Source of the DNA: Camelus bactrianus
Taxonomy: Eukaryota; Chordata; Mammalia; Artiodactyla; Camelidae
Assembly (NCBI RefSeq): GCF_048773025.1
Contig: NC_133546.1
Span: forward strand, 64,131,001-64,195,000
Reading direction: 5' to 3'
Length of the DNA stretch: 64,000 nucleotides
The notes under the pieces are model-generated. The model was not told where the DNA came from. It was given only the letters and a program-made list of their open reading frames with translations, and did no database searches. Shown piece by piece: positions 1-11,493 of the stretch (position 1 is the first letter of the stretch; each line of letters starts with the position of its first letter). A program made the translations under genes and the position numbers.

Positions 1-444
1 CGTCACAGACACTGATCTTACTTGCTTTTTTCCTCCTTTCTGAAGGCTTTTAGCAAATTCATGAGGAAACCCTGGAGTTGGAAGGCTGCCCTGATGTTTC
101 CTTAATCTAGTATTTCTGTCCACATTTAAGAGGATGTAGAATTGTTGTCATTTAAGAGGGATGGTATCTTCCTCTTTGTATTGCTTCTCACATCTTTGGT
201 CCTTTGTTCCCTCCTTCCTGTTTGCTACGAGTTCATTTAGCAAAGCCAGCATCTTTTAGTGGAAAGAAGTTTCTGCCACCCTGGGCCATGCCAGGTGTTC
301 CTGCCTCTCCTTGTCACAGCATTCATAATCAGAGTCACAGCTACCTCGTTCAGGCGACGGCCTTGGAAATTTCACTTCCTTTCATAACCCAAGTATGGTC
401 TTTTTCTGCCAGCAGTTGTTAGGTGTCTGTCTTAAACCTACTCT
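1..444. other. unassigned DNA, possibly older L2 body
   Basis: No gene signal or clear repeat boundary. The pyrimidine-rich text before the L2 tail at 445 could be more of the same L2 element, but it is too decayed to claim. The short open frames at 204-583 lack coding features. Confidence 0.4.
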
Positions 445-597
445 ACCCTATTATAATCCTAGTAGGGTGTTGACTGTCTCCCCCACTCACATGTTAGCAC
501 CTGGAGGGAGTGCCTTCTTCTTCTCAGTGGGGTCTGTAATGGGACATTTACTGGCACAGGGATGGTACTTAATGGTTGAATGAATGGAATGAATGAA
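445..597 (+). repeat. L2 LINE 3' end
   Basis: The order GTCTCCCCCACTCACATGTTAGC, then a GGGACA-like segment, then GCACAGGGATGGTACTTAATGG and a tail of GAATGAATG repeats follows the 3' end of mammalian L2. It is old and diverged, and the 5' limit is uncertain. Confidence 0.5.
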
Positions 598-660
598 GCC
601 AGCCTGTCAGCCCAGAGAGGAAAATCTTACACATTTATTCAGCTCAAATAGCTGAATCCA

Positions 661-876
661 GTTCGGGATCAGCAGATACAAACTACTATGTACAGAATAG
701 ATAAACAACAAGACCCTACTGTAGAGCACAGGGAACTATACGCAATACCTTGTAATGGCCTATAATGAAAAAGGATATGAAAAGGAATATATGTATATGT
801 ATAACTGAATCACTATGCTGTACACCAGAAACTAACACAACATTGTGCATCAACTATACTTCAATTTAAAAAGAAA
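661..876 (+). repeat. LINE-1 3'UTR, cetartiodactyl type
   Basis: This is a 5'-truncated LINE-1 that keeps only the 3'UTR. It contains AATAGATAAACAACAAGACC, then TGTAGAGCACAGGGAACTAT, then TATAACTGAATCACTATGCT, and ends in ACTATACTTCAATTTAAAAA. The same tail recurs at 11.3 kb and 51.5 kb and, reversed, at 39.5 kb. No ORF2 remains. Confidence 0.85.
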
Positions 877-1150
877 ATTCAAACACAGAAGTACTCAGAA
901 TGAAAAAAAGAAGTTGAGTCCAGGTGTCATCTACACAGGCCTGATTGATGCTGAATTAGTGAGTCAGGAAACACTGTGTCACCCCATTGTTATTTAAGAC
1001 TTGAAATAAATAAACGGTATGCTTGAGAAAGTCATTCTCTTTTATTACTTTTATATTTATATTTATAGTGTGTATTTTATTTTGTAAATGAAGTTTGATC
1101 CTAGAAACTGGGTTTTATAATAGAAGGTATAAACTCTATTCTATGCCAAA

Positions 1151-1181
<31 letters not shown>

Positions 1182-2404
1182 AAGTCTACAGTACCCTTAA
1201 AAAGGAACATATTTGTGTCTGGCTCTGCTCCTTACTCTAAAGAGGCTTTTCTAAAGCGCACAGTTATTTTGAAACTCACATTTTACAGCATTTTACAGTT
1301 TTATCTGTCTTGTTTAACACACCTCAAAGCATTTATGTACCTTTTTTTCAATGTTAATTTTATCTTGTGCAGTCTGCTTCGACAGCACATCTTTTTATTG
1401 ATTGAAATTGCAAATACATTGAGGAATAGAATTTCATAGTATAATTTTGTTAACTAAGATAAAAAGAACATTCAGAAGTGTTTAACATATTATGCAGTTG
1501 TATGGAAGCCTTATAGAGGTAGCGTTCGGCCAGCTATTACAGCAGCCTGGCCCTGTTTATTGTGGTTTAAGAAGATTGTTTTTAGACGGTGACTCAAAGT
1601 AGAGACATTATTTTTAGGCTTTTTCACTCTCTCTCCCCCTTTCCATTCTCAAGTGTCCAAATTCAGGTGCAGAGACCAGAGGGAGTCAGACCTTCCAGCC
1701 AACATGAAAAGAGTCCCGTCTTCTCTAGTTTCTAATAATTACTTGTAGTTTTGTAGCTGGATATTCCAGGAAGGTGGCAGCGGAGCCTGAAGCTGTAGCT
1801 GTACTCACAGACTCTGAAAAGCGTTCAAACTTTTACTTTTGGGAATAAAACTGAAAAGATGAAATACAGGGATTTTTCTCAGTGTAGTGGAACAAAATAA
1901 AATTATCCCCTCTTAAAATAAATGGCAGTTAGGGAAAGCAATTTTTCCTGTCATGGCTAAAAGCTCGGGAACACAAAATCAGCATTTGGAATATGTTAAC
2001 TCACAATGTTTTAAATAAAAAGAAGCTAGAATGCATTGTACAGTTCCTGTTCCCAAGGATGATTGCAGTTTTCTTGTTATTAAGTCCTGCAAAATGCATA
2101 GTGTACTTGGCAGGCAGCACTATAGAAAGTAAAGATGAAAAAAAAAAGACGTATTAGGTCAAATTTAAAGTTTTTTCTTTTTTGGTGGGGGGCTCCATTT
2201 TGCATTATTTATTTTAATCAGCTCACCCTCTTATGTAGTTTTATCCATCTTGAGTCCATATTCACAGGCATGCGGAAAAAAACAAGTCTTTAACAGTTGA
2301 GGCAATAGTGAAGATTTAAAGTCCCCAAACCCCTGCAGCTTTGTCTCAATCATCTGTAAACTTACCGTGGGAACAGCCTGGATAAGGAATCAAAATTTCT
2401 CCCT
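877..2404. other. unassigned AT-rich DNA
   Basis: No repeat or gene recognised. It contains one (TA)n run at 1150-1166 that passes directly into a T run at 1167-1181. The open frame at 1095-1439 spans this simple repeat and looks like chance. Confidence 0.4.
1150..1181. repeat. (TA)n followed by poly-T
   Basis: About eight TA units followed by about 15 T. On the minus strand this would be a poly-A tail, but no retroelement 3' end is visible next to it. Confidence 0.85.
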
Positions 2405-2409
2405 GAACC

Positions 2410-2545
2410 CATCATTGCTACTGACTAGCTTTGTATCTTGAGCAAGTCACCTAATTTTTCTGAGCTTCTGCGTCATCATTGGTAGAACAAAGTTTCAAAT
2501 GCCTGCTTTACCTCAATCACCAGACTGGGCCGGGGATGAAGAGTC
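2410..2545 (+). repeat. MIR SINE
   Basis: The MIR core is visible as CTGACTAGCTTTGTATCTTG then AGCAAGTCACCTAATTTTTC then a decayed TCATCTGTAAAATG-like block. It is an ancient tRNA-derived SINE, well diverged. Confidence 0.6.
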
Positions 2546-2574
2546 AAAATAGGAAAGTGTTTTACAAGTTTCAG

Positions 2575-2665
2575 TTATGTCCTGTTTTAATTCCCATTTT
2601 GCAGACAAGGGAAGGCTGAGAGAGGTTAGCAAGCTTGTGGAAGGTCACAAAGCAATGTAATTCTA
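2575..2665 (-). repeat. MIR SINE fragment, reversed
   Basis: CCCATTTTGCAGACAAGGGA, then AGAGAGGTTAGC, then AAGGTCACAAAGC is the reverse of the MIR core. It lies about 30 bp from the plus-strand MIR, so the two face each other. Confidence 0.6.
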
Positions 2666-2670
2666 AATGT

Positions 2671-2879
2671 CAGCATTTTTCAGCATTGGCACTGGCAACG
2701 CTTTGAGACTGATCACTCTTATGAGGGACTGTCCTGCACATTATTGGATGTTTAACAGCATCCCTAGCCTCTACCCACTAGGTGCCAATAGCATCCCCCA
2801 CATTGTGCCAACCAAAAACATCTCCAGACCCTGCCAAGTGCCCCTGCTGGGCAAAATCGTCCCAAGTGGAGAACCACTG
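2671..2879 (-). mobile_element. MER20 (hAT-Charlie MITE)
   Basis: The element is near full length at about 209 bp (family about 219). It contains GGACTGTCCTGCACATTATT, then CATCCCTAGCCTCTACCCAC, then ACCAAAAACATCTCCAGACC, and ends in GGAGAACCACTG. It is non-autonomous and carries no transposase. I see no convincing 8-base target duplication. Confidence 0.8.
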
Positions 2880-5294
2880 GTCTGTATGATTCGAGAGTTC
2901 AAGTTCTTAACTGTATTTATGGAGACGCTGATCATCATCGGTTATTCTCAGAAGTTCCTGGTTTGGGATACTCCATGACATAGCACTTTTCAGAATTAAA
3001 AAGATAACTGGTTTTCATCCATCATCTTTCTGTGTCTGAGTATTAGCAGTGGCATTTGTCTTCTTTGGAGGGTCTCTGTAAACTGTTCTTGGAGAAGCAG
3101 CATCTCCCGATAAACACTATCCACTGTGAGTCAGAAGCCAGATTCAACCACCCTTACGTCTCCTTCCCTGCGATTCTGTGATCATCCCTGGAGGCCCAGC
3201 TGGTCCCTCTTCAACGGCCCCTTCTCATCGGAATAGTCATGGGCTCCTGATATCTGTCATCAGCTGAGAGGCCAGGGAGAGAAACCTATGTATTTTCATA
3301 ACAATTGTCTCACTTACTCTTCACAATAAGCTCTGGAGGTCTGCGTCAGTTGTCCATGTTTACATTTTGCTTGGGAATCTTAACCTTCCTTCTTGGCCTG
3401 CTCCTTCCACTGGGGTTTTCTCACTGCCGAACTAGATACAGAAACTCAGCAGGAAGTTGATATGGAAACCCAGCATGTGCCTCTCTCACCAGCACGGGAT
3501 GAAGAGTAACATCCTTCTGAATTACTCACCATTAAGCAGGTGCCTTCTGCCCTGCGTGACTCTTGCTTTTCCTTTTCCCTTTAACAGGGATCATTAAATA
3601 CAAGCCTCCTTCAACTGTGTATGGGGACTCAAGTACCAACTGTCCAAGAGTAGAATGTTTTTGCTTCTGTGGCTCACTCTTCCCCTGACAAAAAAGGCCT
3701 GGGACCAGCTTTCCAATCCTCCCACAGCGTTTCCCCATCTTTCTCTCTCGTCTGCATTCCGCTGCCTTCCTGACACTGGCAACATCCCCAATTTATTATC
3801 ACCCCTGAACTAAAACTTTCTGAACGCTTACGAGTGACTGTATTGTTAGTTTCTCCATTATCTAAAACTGTTGGGGAATTAGACTCATTTGATCTGGGCC
3901 TTATCAACTAGTCTGAAAATATTCCGTACCTAAGCCTCTAAGAATTAGCCTTTTTAAAAACAACTGAGGTTTAAGATAAATAGCTACTGACAAGCACAAT
4001 GAATAGAATTATGTGCTGAATGTGATTAAAAGCATTGACATGACCTAAAGAGAGGCTGGTGTAATTACAGGTCGTGATGGGGACCTGGAATTGTCCAGGA
4101 ATCTTTGAGACTCAGAATTCTGCTTATGGAAGGTCCAAAACAGCCATTTGAACCAATGGGAAAAAGAACTGGATTACTTCACATTGATGCAACTTTAGTG
4201 TCAATTAAAACATTTTTTTTCTATAAAGTGCATGTGAATGATTTTAATTACTGTAGAGTTTATTTTAAAAAGGACTCACTGGCTCCTGCTGTAAAATGGC
4301 CATGTCTGGCTGGACCAAGAGTCATTTTTCTTTGTAGACCAGTGAGCATCCTTACTCATCAAACTCACCTGATTCAGGTTTGATGCGCACTTGGCCATTT
4401 CATCGTGTTATAAAAGGAAAGCACTGTGGGTTTTTCTTCCTTTTCCAGGTGGCCTTTTTGAAGATGTAACTGCGGGGGCCGTCACATTCCTCTCCACAGC
4501 ACAGGGTGCACCGGTGGCTGGCAGTCGGCCCAATGGGCAACAATGACAGAGACAAGAACCCAGCTAGAGAGTGAGGGCAGTGCATGGCAGTCTTGAGTTT
4601 ACTTGTTTGCATATATTCTCTCAGAGAAGAGTTAACTTGAAATCTTTGCAAAACCCAAGGCTGTGAAGAAAATCACAGTAGCAGGCTGAGCGAGAAGTAT
4701 GGAATTCACGTCTCCATTTCCTATGGAGAGGAGCATTCAAATATGTGCTGAGTCAGCACCACCTGGAGAGATCTAGCTGGTGGAGACCCATCTGTCCCGT
4801 GTGGAATGCAGCGAGGCGCTTCGTTGGTGGAACCAAATGTTAGCTGCCCTAAATCCTAGGACATAAACTTTCAGAGAACTTCTCAGCTTCATATAAAAAC
4901 TTTTTTTTTTAAATAAAACATGGAATTTTGTGTACCTTATTAGGAGGAGCTGCTCAGTAAATAAATGTTTGTTGAATGTGTGATTATCAAATTAAAGGTT
5001 TTCCCAGTTATACAAACCTGCACGTGTTCCTTCTGTTCTTTATTTCCTTTACCAAATACTACGGTGGATCGATACATACAGCTCACTGGCGTCCTGTTAC
5101 AGAGTTGTCTTAGTCCCTGTGTGCCAGAGCAGGTGATGAGAAACCGCTGAGGAGGACAGAGCTGGCGCGGGGCCCACTGGGCACAGCCCCGTCTCAAGTT
5201 CATAGAGAAGGTTTGAGACTTGTCCCTAACCACACAGTCCCTACCGCCAGGCTGATCCTTCTTGCCCACTTCTCATTCAGGAGGACTGTCTCTA
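2880..5294. other. unassigned DNA
   Basis: About 2.4 kb with no repeat or exon I can name. AAATAAATGTTTGTTGAATG at 4960-4980 resembles an L2 or MIR end, too short to assign. The open frames here have no splice context or domain signature. Confidence 0.4.
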
Positions 5295-5804
5295 TGAGCC
5301 AGGAGTGAAGGGGGCAGGGCACAACCTATAAAAGAATGACACAGCCCTGGAAGATATGACAAAAACTAGAACCAGCTAAGCCCATGATGGCGGAAGATTC
5401 GACTTCCAGTAGACCTAGAGCCTCATTATACACTCATTGTAATATGTTAACATGCCAAATGACACACCCACAGGCACCAGGGCAGTTCCCAGGCTGACCA
5501 CAAAAGGCCAAAAAGTGGGCAGTGACCCAATTCCTAGAAATCCCCACCCCTTCCCCAAAATAGTTGGAATAGTCCTCCCGCTTGTTAGCATATGAAATTA
5601 CCCAGCCCACAAAAACTAACAACCCCGACACCACCGGCCACTCTCCCTTCTGAAAAGGACTGCATTCTGCCTGTGGAACATGTACCTCTCTAAATAAACT
5701 CACTTTCGCTGTACTATGGCTTGCTCTTGAATTCTTTCCTGCATGAAGCCAAGGACCCTCACTTGGCCAGGCGCGTCCCAGGAATTTGCCTGAGACCTAG
5801 GACA
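5295..5804 (+). mobile_element. solo LTR, gammaretrovirus-like (ERV1)
   Basis: An LTR fossil of about 510 bp. It starts TGAGCCAGGAGTGAAGGGGG and ends TGAGACCTAGGACA. The R/U5 part has an AATAAA signal (CTCTAAATAAACTCACTTTC), then GAATTCTTTCCTGCATGAAG and CCCTCACTTGGCC, typical of ERV1 LTRs. There is no internal viral sequence on either side, so it is a solo LTR. A relative lies reversed at 29.5-30.1 kb. The ERV1 class is inferred from the U5 style. Confidence 0.75.
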
Positions 5805-6287
5805 TGACTATTCTTTTGCTCCCCCTTCTCCAGCAACATCTGGATTTGCAGCTGTATCTGCTGCTCGTCAAGCCTACTGGTGTTAATCCTACCTTACAGG
5901 CCAACTAGTACCTCTTTACTCAAAGAAATCCTCAGTTTTCTGCCCCCTAATTTTCTAGCACCCTTAACACAGGGGTCACTGGCAGTATGATTTAGTGAAC
6001 CTTTCCTGATTTCTTCTTCCTTGTAGTTTAACCAAAACATGGGTCGTACCAGCAGAGCAGTGGTGTAGCCCTCCTAATTCTGTAAGTGGTGGACAGACAT
6101 AGCAATAAATCCTGTCTGATCCTGCAGAGTCATTTTATTAAGCACGGTTTGAAACACTGAAGTTCTTTTCAATCCTATGTCCAGGACTCACAGCCATAGA
6201 GGAGAATTGGTTTGACTTCACCAAAGCTACTAAACTCCCAGACACCTTGCTGACTTTTGGAGCTTTAGATTTCTAGTCTGTATAGAG
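5805..6287. other. unassigned DNA
   Basis: No repeat or gene recognised between the LTR and the MER20. The last eight bases (6280-6287) form the left target duplication of that MER20. Confidence 0.4.
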
Positions 6288-7076
6288 CAAGGTTTCTCGA
6301 CCTCAGCACTGTCTACAGTGTGGGCCAGATAATTCTTTATTGGGGGAGACTATCCTGTGCTGTGGGAAGGAAAAACATTTTGTTCTATATCTCCCTAGGT
6401 TCAGTGCCTGGGGCTTGCAAATCAAAACGGTTAGAAAGACAGATTAACAACAGGAAAAAAAAAAAAAAAACCTCCACCAGTTTAATGACAGATACATCAT
6501 CTGCACAGAAGTTTCACAGAGAAATCAGACTGTAGGAAGTGGCCAGACAATTGAGGTTTATATACCATCTTAGGCTAAACAGAGAAGAGAGTTTGGGACT
6601 TCTGGGCAGGGGAGGCACTTATAGGAAGGGGAGGGAGGAAATGTGTGGTAAATAAGCACTGTCCTGTTGTGCAGATAATAGTTTCTCAGATGAAAAGAGT
6701 TGTCTCCAGGTGTAGTCCTTTTCCTGGTACAGAGACCTCTTTACAAATGGAAATTTCCTTTATAAATGTAAATTTCCTTTACAAAAGGGGAAATTTATAC
6801 TTTATTTTTAGGCAGTTAAGGGGAGGTTAAAAAGCTTTTCTTGTCTCTGCCACTTTTCAGTTGTCTTTGGCTCAAAATAATCCTTCGTCAAAGTGGCATA
6901 TTTAGGGATGACACATTCCGGTACCTTTCTGTGCCTTGGAGGATGTTAAGCAGCTTCTCTGGCCTCTACCCACCAGATGCCAGTAGCCTCCTCACCCTCC
7001 AGTTATGTTATGACTGCTGAAAATGTCTGCAGACATGGCTCTGGTGGCTGAAATCAACCCCACTTGAGCACCACTG
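6288..7076 (-). mobile_element. MER20 split by an insertion
   Basis: Left part 6288-6360 (AAGGTTTCTCGACCTCAGCA...GATAATTCTTTATTG) and right part 6931-7076 (GGATGTTAAGCAGC...TCTGGCCTCTACCCACCAGA...GAGCACCACTG) together make one MER20. The flanking octamers GTATAGAG (6280-6287) and CTATTGAG (7077-7084) agree at 6 of 8 positions, as expected for an aged hAT target duplication. A segment of about 570 bp sits inside. Confidence 0.8.
6361..6930. mobile_element. LTR-like insert within MER20, family unassigned
   Basis: This 570-bp segment interrupts MER20. It begins with TG and is bounded by GTGC on both sides (6357-6360 and 6931-6934), a 4-base direct repeat of the size ERV1 makes. It has an A run at 6453-6470 and T/A-rich repeats of AAATTTCCTTTA type around 6750-6790. 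I see no coding capacity. A solo LTR is the best reading, and the family is not recognised. Confidence 0.45.
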
Positions 7077-7084
7077 CTATTGAG

Positions 7085-7439
7085 TCACAAGAACAAGATT
7101 TTGAACCCCCCCAAGGTTGCCAGAAAGAAGCTGAGTCCCCCTTAAACCGAGTTCCTCTGCTGAGTTTATGATTAACCTCCCTATCGAAGACATTCTTCTC
7201 TTTCTTATCCAACACCTGTTCTCCAGATTGAGGAGTATCAAAGGAAAGAGGGGATTGAAACCAAGTAGGGCCCTGTGGGCCCTCCTGGGCACAAAAGCCT
7301 TTCTGTGTCTCACATTTCTTATTTGCAGGAAAAAGACTTCAGTCTCTTAGGTCTCCCTGAATACCAAAGAGCAGGTTCAAATAGTTGCTCATCAGGGGAG
7401 TAAGGGAAAGCAGAAACAAAGAAGTAATCAAGAAACTAT
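7085..7439. other. unassigned DNA, possibly part of the next LTR
   Basis: No firm match. It may be the U3 part of the LTR that ends at 7960, because the text runs on without a visible break. Confidence 0.3.
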
Positions 7440-7960
7440 AGTGCGGTGATTAAAGCAGGGTCCTGGTTCCCTCTCAAGGAAGACACATAGCAACATCTGA
7501 GTTCCTCTGCAGGAACTAAGCCCCACCTGGGTGGGGGATGGCAACTTCAGGCTGACACAGATTCTGGAACATACCACCCTGTACCTCACCACCAGTCAGA
7601 AGAAAGTCACACACCCTGCAGCCCTCATCCAGATGCTGCCTTAACTTTTTTTTAAATCTTTTTTTGGTGGGGGAAGGTAATTAGGTTTACTTACTTATTT
7701 TTAGAGGAGGTACTGGAGATTGAACCCAGGACCTTGTGTATGCTGAGCATGCACTCTACCACTTGAGCTGTATCCTCCCCCTCAAATGTTGCCTTTAAAA
7801 ACATCTCCCTGAAAACTATCAGGAGTTCAAGGTTTTCAAGCATAAGCCACCCATTCTCTTTGCTCAGCCCTGCAGTAAACCTTTCTGTGCTCCAAACTCC
7901 CGTGTTTTGGTTTGTTTGGCCTCAGTGTACTTTGGGCACGTGAACTTGCATTTGGTAACA
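7440..7960 (+). mobile_element. ERV LTR fragment carrying a SINE
   Basis: An LTR-like fossil. AGGAACTAAGCCCCACCTGG, then CATAAGCCACCCATTCTC, CTGCAGTAAACCTTTCTGTG and TTTGGCCTCAGTG lead to GCATTTGGTAACA. This is followed by ATTTGGTGGC, which could be a primer-binding site. The layout suggests the R/U5 end of an ERV1-type LTR. A camelid SINE is nested at 7645-7783. The left limit is unknown. Confidence 0.45.
7645..7783 (-). mobile_element. tRNA-Ala-derived camelid SINE (Vic-1 type)
   Basis: Read on the minus strand, the tRNA-Ala-like head includes an anticodon-arm remnant and a B box (GGTTCAATCTCC), and the tail ends at a T/A-rich run. Host repeats AGATGCTGCCTTAA (7631-7644) and AAATGTTGCCTTTA (7784-7797) match at 11 of 14 bases, consistent with an aged target duplication. 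Confidence 0.85.
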
Positions 7961-8500
7961 ATTTGGTGGCTGCCTATTGGAATGTGTCACACAGGCACAA
8001 AATCTGAGTCTTTTCCTGGCACGTGGCCTGACCTTAGTATACTCTTGTTTTTGCAAATGAACGCTGCTGATATTGGTGTGACTTGGTGTGACTATTTAAG
8101 AGTTCACTGTGTTTCCATCTAGTTGTTGGAGATTGGAATCAATTAGATGAAGCAGAGTTCAATCTGTGCATAAAACAGAATTTCATTCTAAGATAGTTTT
8201 TCTCTTTCTCGAAAAGAAATAAATCACTACCATACTAGTGTTTGTTTATAGTTTAGATGATAAAGATGCTTATAACTCATAGATAACTATTATTCAACAA
8301 AAGCCAGCTAGAAGAATATTCTAATTTACTAACCTTGTCTCTCTATGTCAAGTTGAGTCAAATGTAATTAAACCCCTTCACCTCTATCTGAGGTCTTAGA
8401 AGGAACCAAGCCAAAGAGAGGTAAGCCCACCTCCTTTGTGTTGGGGAGTGCAGGTGGAGGGGCTGGGAGAGACTGAGGGAGAGGCAGAATAAGAGGAAGA

Positions 8501-8534
8501 CACATGCGTACACACACGCGCGCACACACACACA
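8501..8534. repeat. (CA)n with CG interruptions
   Basis: Alternating purine-pyrimidine tract: CACATGCGTACACACACGCG followed by CGCACACACACACA. Confidence 0.9.
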
Positions 8535-8846
8535 GGGCAGATTTCTGTCTACACACTGTAGTTACCATGTGTGATATCGCATCTATTCATGCCACCTAAA
8601 GTCTTGTCATGGCAAAGTTCTCAAGCTCAGTCAGATTCCATTGGTTCTCCCAGGGATGGGAAGGGAGGGCCAGCACAGCTGAGCCAGTGCCCAAGCTGAA
8701 CCGCTCACATCTAGTCACTGGGGAGCTCTGAGGGTAACATGTCTGAACCTGGGAGAGTCTAGTTCTTTGGGGCCACAGCAGGTGGGAAAAGAAGGGAAAC
8801 AGAAACCTTTCTAGCCGTCTTTCTCTTTGTACAGAGAAACTTGCTT

Positions 8847-8889
8847 GTGTTGTGTGTGTGTGCATGCACGCGTGTGTGTGAGAGAGAGT
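8847..8889. repeat. (TG)n with CG interruptions, then (AG)n
   Basis: TGTGTTGTGTGTGTGTGCAT, GCACGCGTGTGTGTG, then AGAGAGAG. It is complementary in type to the CA tract 310 bp upstream. Confidence 0.9.
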
Positions 8890-9180
8890 CAGAGAGAAAG
8901 AGCCAGCATTAAAGAGATCTAAATTTAGTAAACCATGGAAGGGCTGGTGAGAATTGAAATAGGCCGCACAATCTTAACATTGACCTTTGAAAGTTGTTCC
9001 GTATTAACCTCCTTTGTCTTGTGTATCCAATTCCAGAATCTATGCCATAGCATTCCTAAATAATGGTGCACAGAATTTTGATATACTGTTAAGAAGTTAC
9101 CAAGGACCAGAAGCATATAAAATATCAGATTTCCAGTCCACTTTTTTTTCCTCTCTCCAAAAACTTGTCACTTACAACAT

Positions 9181-9631
9181 TGTGAGCAAAGAAAACCAAA
9201 GAGTGTTGCTTACCCCACAGCCCTTCAAGGGTTAAGGCTGGCCAACCGTGCCCTGTGAGAGACATCCAGGGTCAAAAACAGGATGAGGCCCTCTGTGCTT
9301 TGGACAGGATGGCCCCCTAGGGTGTTAGATGTATATCTCAGGAAGAACTTTAAGGAATCTAAATTCTTACATCTTCCCATACACAGGAAAGCACTAAATT
9401 CATTAACTTGAGATACCGGTTCTTTGCAATTAGCAGTAATGTTTTACCAGGATGTACGCTTGACTGTGTGTATTCCTCAACCCGAAATCACATGATACTG
9501 GCTTCTCACCTCCCTCTTTGGAGATGTTTCCTCAGAGCTAACTGAATGGCTGTAACCTGCACTGTAGTCTACAATCAGAAAAACTTAAAACTCACAACTC
9601 TTGTGTTGTGTGTTTTCCCTTCAAGTCAACA
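9181..9631 (+). mobile_element. candidate solo LTR
   Basis: The segment starts TGTGAGCAAAG and ends CTTCAAGTCAACA. Internal blocks GAGAGACATCCAGGGTCAAA, ACAGGATGAGGCCCTC and ACTCACAACTCTTGTGTTGT look like an artiodactyl ERV LTR known to me only by its style. There is no internal viral sequence and no clear target duplication. Confidence 0.4.
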
Positions 9632-9770
9632 GAGTGGTTATTTATTAAATCACACATCACTTAAATAAGTAGTTTTGTGAACGTGTTCTCACCTAGTATA
9701 ATTACAGTCCCTAGACCCTGCTGCAAAGTTCTGCTGGTCACCCATTTTGTCAAACCAGTCTTCCAGGTTT

Positions 9771-9925
9771 GTTCATTGGACGTGTGTTTACTGCACACCT
9801 CCTCCTTGCCGGGCACAGTTACGGGTACAGGGGATGGAATCAGTGAAGCGGAGTCCCTGCACTCGTAGAGCTTACATTCTCATGGGGGAGCTGGCCAGAA
9901 AATACTGTATGTTATTATAAAATAG
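9771..9925 (-). repeat. L2 LINE 3' end, reversed
   Basis: GTTCATTGGACGTGTGTTTA, GCCGGGCACAGTTACGGGTA and TAGAGCTTACATTCTCATGG are the reverse of the L2 3' end. Diverged. Confidence 0.6.
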
Positions 9926-11290
9926 TAGAACTCCTGAAAATAATAAGTACAATAAGAAAAGCTGGGTTAAAGGAGAGTGAAGCGAGGTCCCAGTTGAGCT
10001 TAAAATGTATGTGTACCTTTGATACTGTATATGGTCAAAATATCCCAGAGTGACTGTGGAGATACATTATTAAATGCCAGCAGATGAGTAGAAACCACCA
10101 CCTTAACATCATTTTGCCAAAAGTAGCTTCGCTAAACAAGGACACACCAATATTAGCGAAGCCTGTTGGATTCTACTGATGACGGATAATCTGACTACAA
10201 CCCGGCCCTCAGATGTAGCTACCGCTTTGGTAATTAAACCCATCCGTGCTGACAAGGTGAAATGGTTTTGCATGATGGATAAAGTCAGCCTTGTTGTTGT
10301 CCCTGTTACACACTAGGAACGTTTGTTTCTGTTCTTAGTATATAGCAGAGATTGATTGGAATGCATTTCATTGTAATTCAGGCTGTTGTAAGGATGACTG
10401 GTACACCTTAGTCTGTAGTTAGGAAAGTATTAACATTTATCTTACACACCTGAGGGGTGGTCCCCACTAATTGCTTATCTAAGAGTTCTGCACATTCTTA
10501 AATCGTCTTACTCCTTCTTCAGCAGCCTTCACTGTGACTTAATATAACAATCTCTCTTTGTTTGCCTCTTGAGATGCTTCAAGCTTTTATCTGTTAAATG
10601 AGAGCTCATCATTTCTTAATCTGGGAGGAAAAGTGGGGGGTTCTTACATGGAAATAAGTTGTTTTAAGAGGTAAATTGTCTAGTTTTAAGAAGAATGGCA
10701 GAGAAACACTTGGTCAAAACATTTTTAAAAAGCGTCCAATCTATAGTACTATTCTTTTAAAAACATGACTATTTTCAATGAAGAATAGGCAAAACCAATT
10801 TGTTCTCAATCCTGTTATAGATAAATGACGCAACCCATTTTCAGGGCTCCACGTTTATTCTAAGGCCCTTTGGCTACAAGGGACAAAAAGCAGAGTGCAG
10901 GAGTTGTGTCCTGGTTCTGCCCTGTAGTAGACCCATCTGTGACCTTCCACAGCCTTTCTGTTCGGGATGGGAGCTACTGACAAGTGACTGCATTTTCATT
11001 ATTCATCTTTCTTCCCAACTACACACAGCCTGATTAGTTTCCTTCTATAAACCTTTTAACATTTTTATTGGATCTCTTAACATTCCATGGATTAAAACTT
11101 TTTCCTCCTATTTGAATACTTACTTTGGAGGCAAAAAAAAAAAAAAAAATGAGAAGAATCTTTATGACCAAAATTTGTTTATACACACTCTGCTAGTATA
11201 TTGGTTGCAAATTTCGACACCTCTGCTAAAAAGACCCAAATCAGGATCACAGTAAGTGAGTAACTTCATTTAAAACCTTTGCATAATATA
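9926..11290. other. unassigned DNA
   Basis: About 1.35 kb with no recognisable family or exon. It holds a 17-base A run at 11133-11149 with no obvious retroelement in front of it. Confidence 0.4.
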
Positions 11291-11493
11291 CATAAAATAG
11301 ATAAACAACAAGTTTATACTGTAGAGCACAGGAAACTATATTCAATATCTTGTAGTAACCTATGGTGAAAAAGAATATGAAAATGAATATATGTATGTCC
11401 CTATATGACTGAAGTATTGTGCTGTACACCAGAAATTGACACAATTGTAAACTGACTATACTTCAAAAAATATATATTTAAAAAAAAAAAAAA
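11291..11493 (+). repeat. LINE-1 3'UTR with poly-A
   Basis: Same family as 661-876. It contains AATAGATAAACAACAAGTTT, GTAGAGCACAGGAAACTATA and GCTGTACACCAGAAATTGAC, and ends in an A run at 11480-11493. 5'-truncated with no coding part. Confidence 0.85.

Larger units (their letters stand above)
7961..9180. other. unassigned DNA with two dinucleotide runs
   Basis: No repeat family or exon recognised apart from the simple repeats at 8501-8534 and 8847-8889, listed separately. The first 100 bp could be leader sequence of the preceding LTR. Confidence 0.4.
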
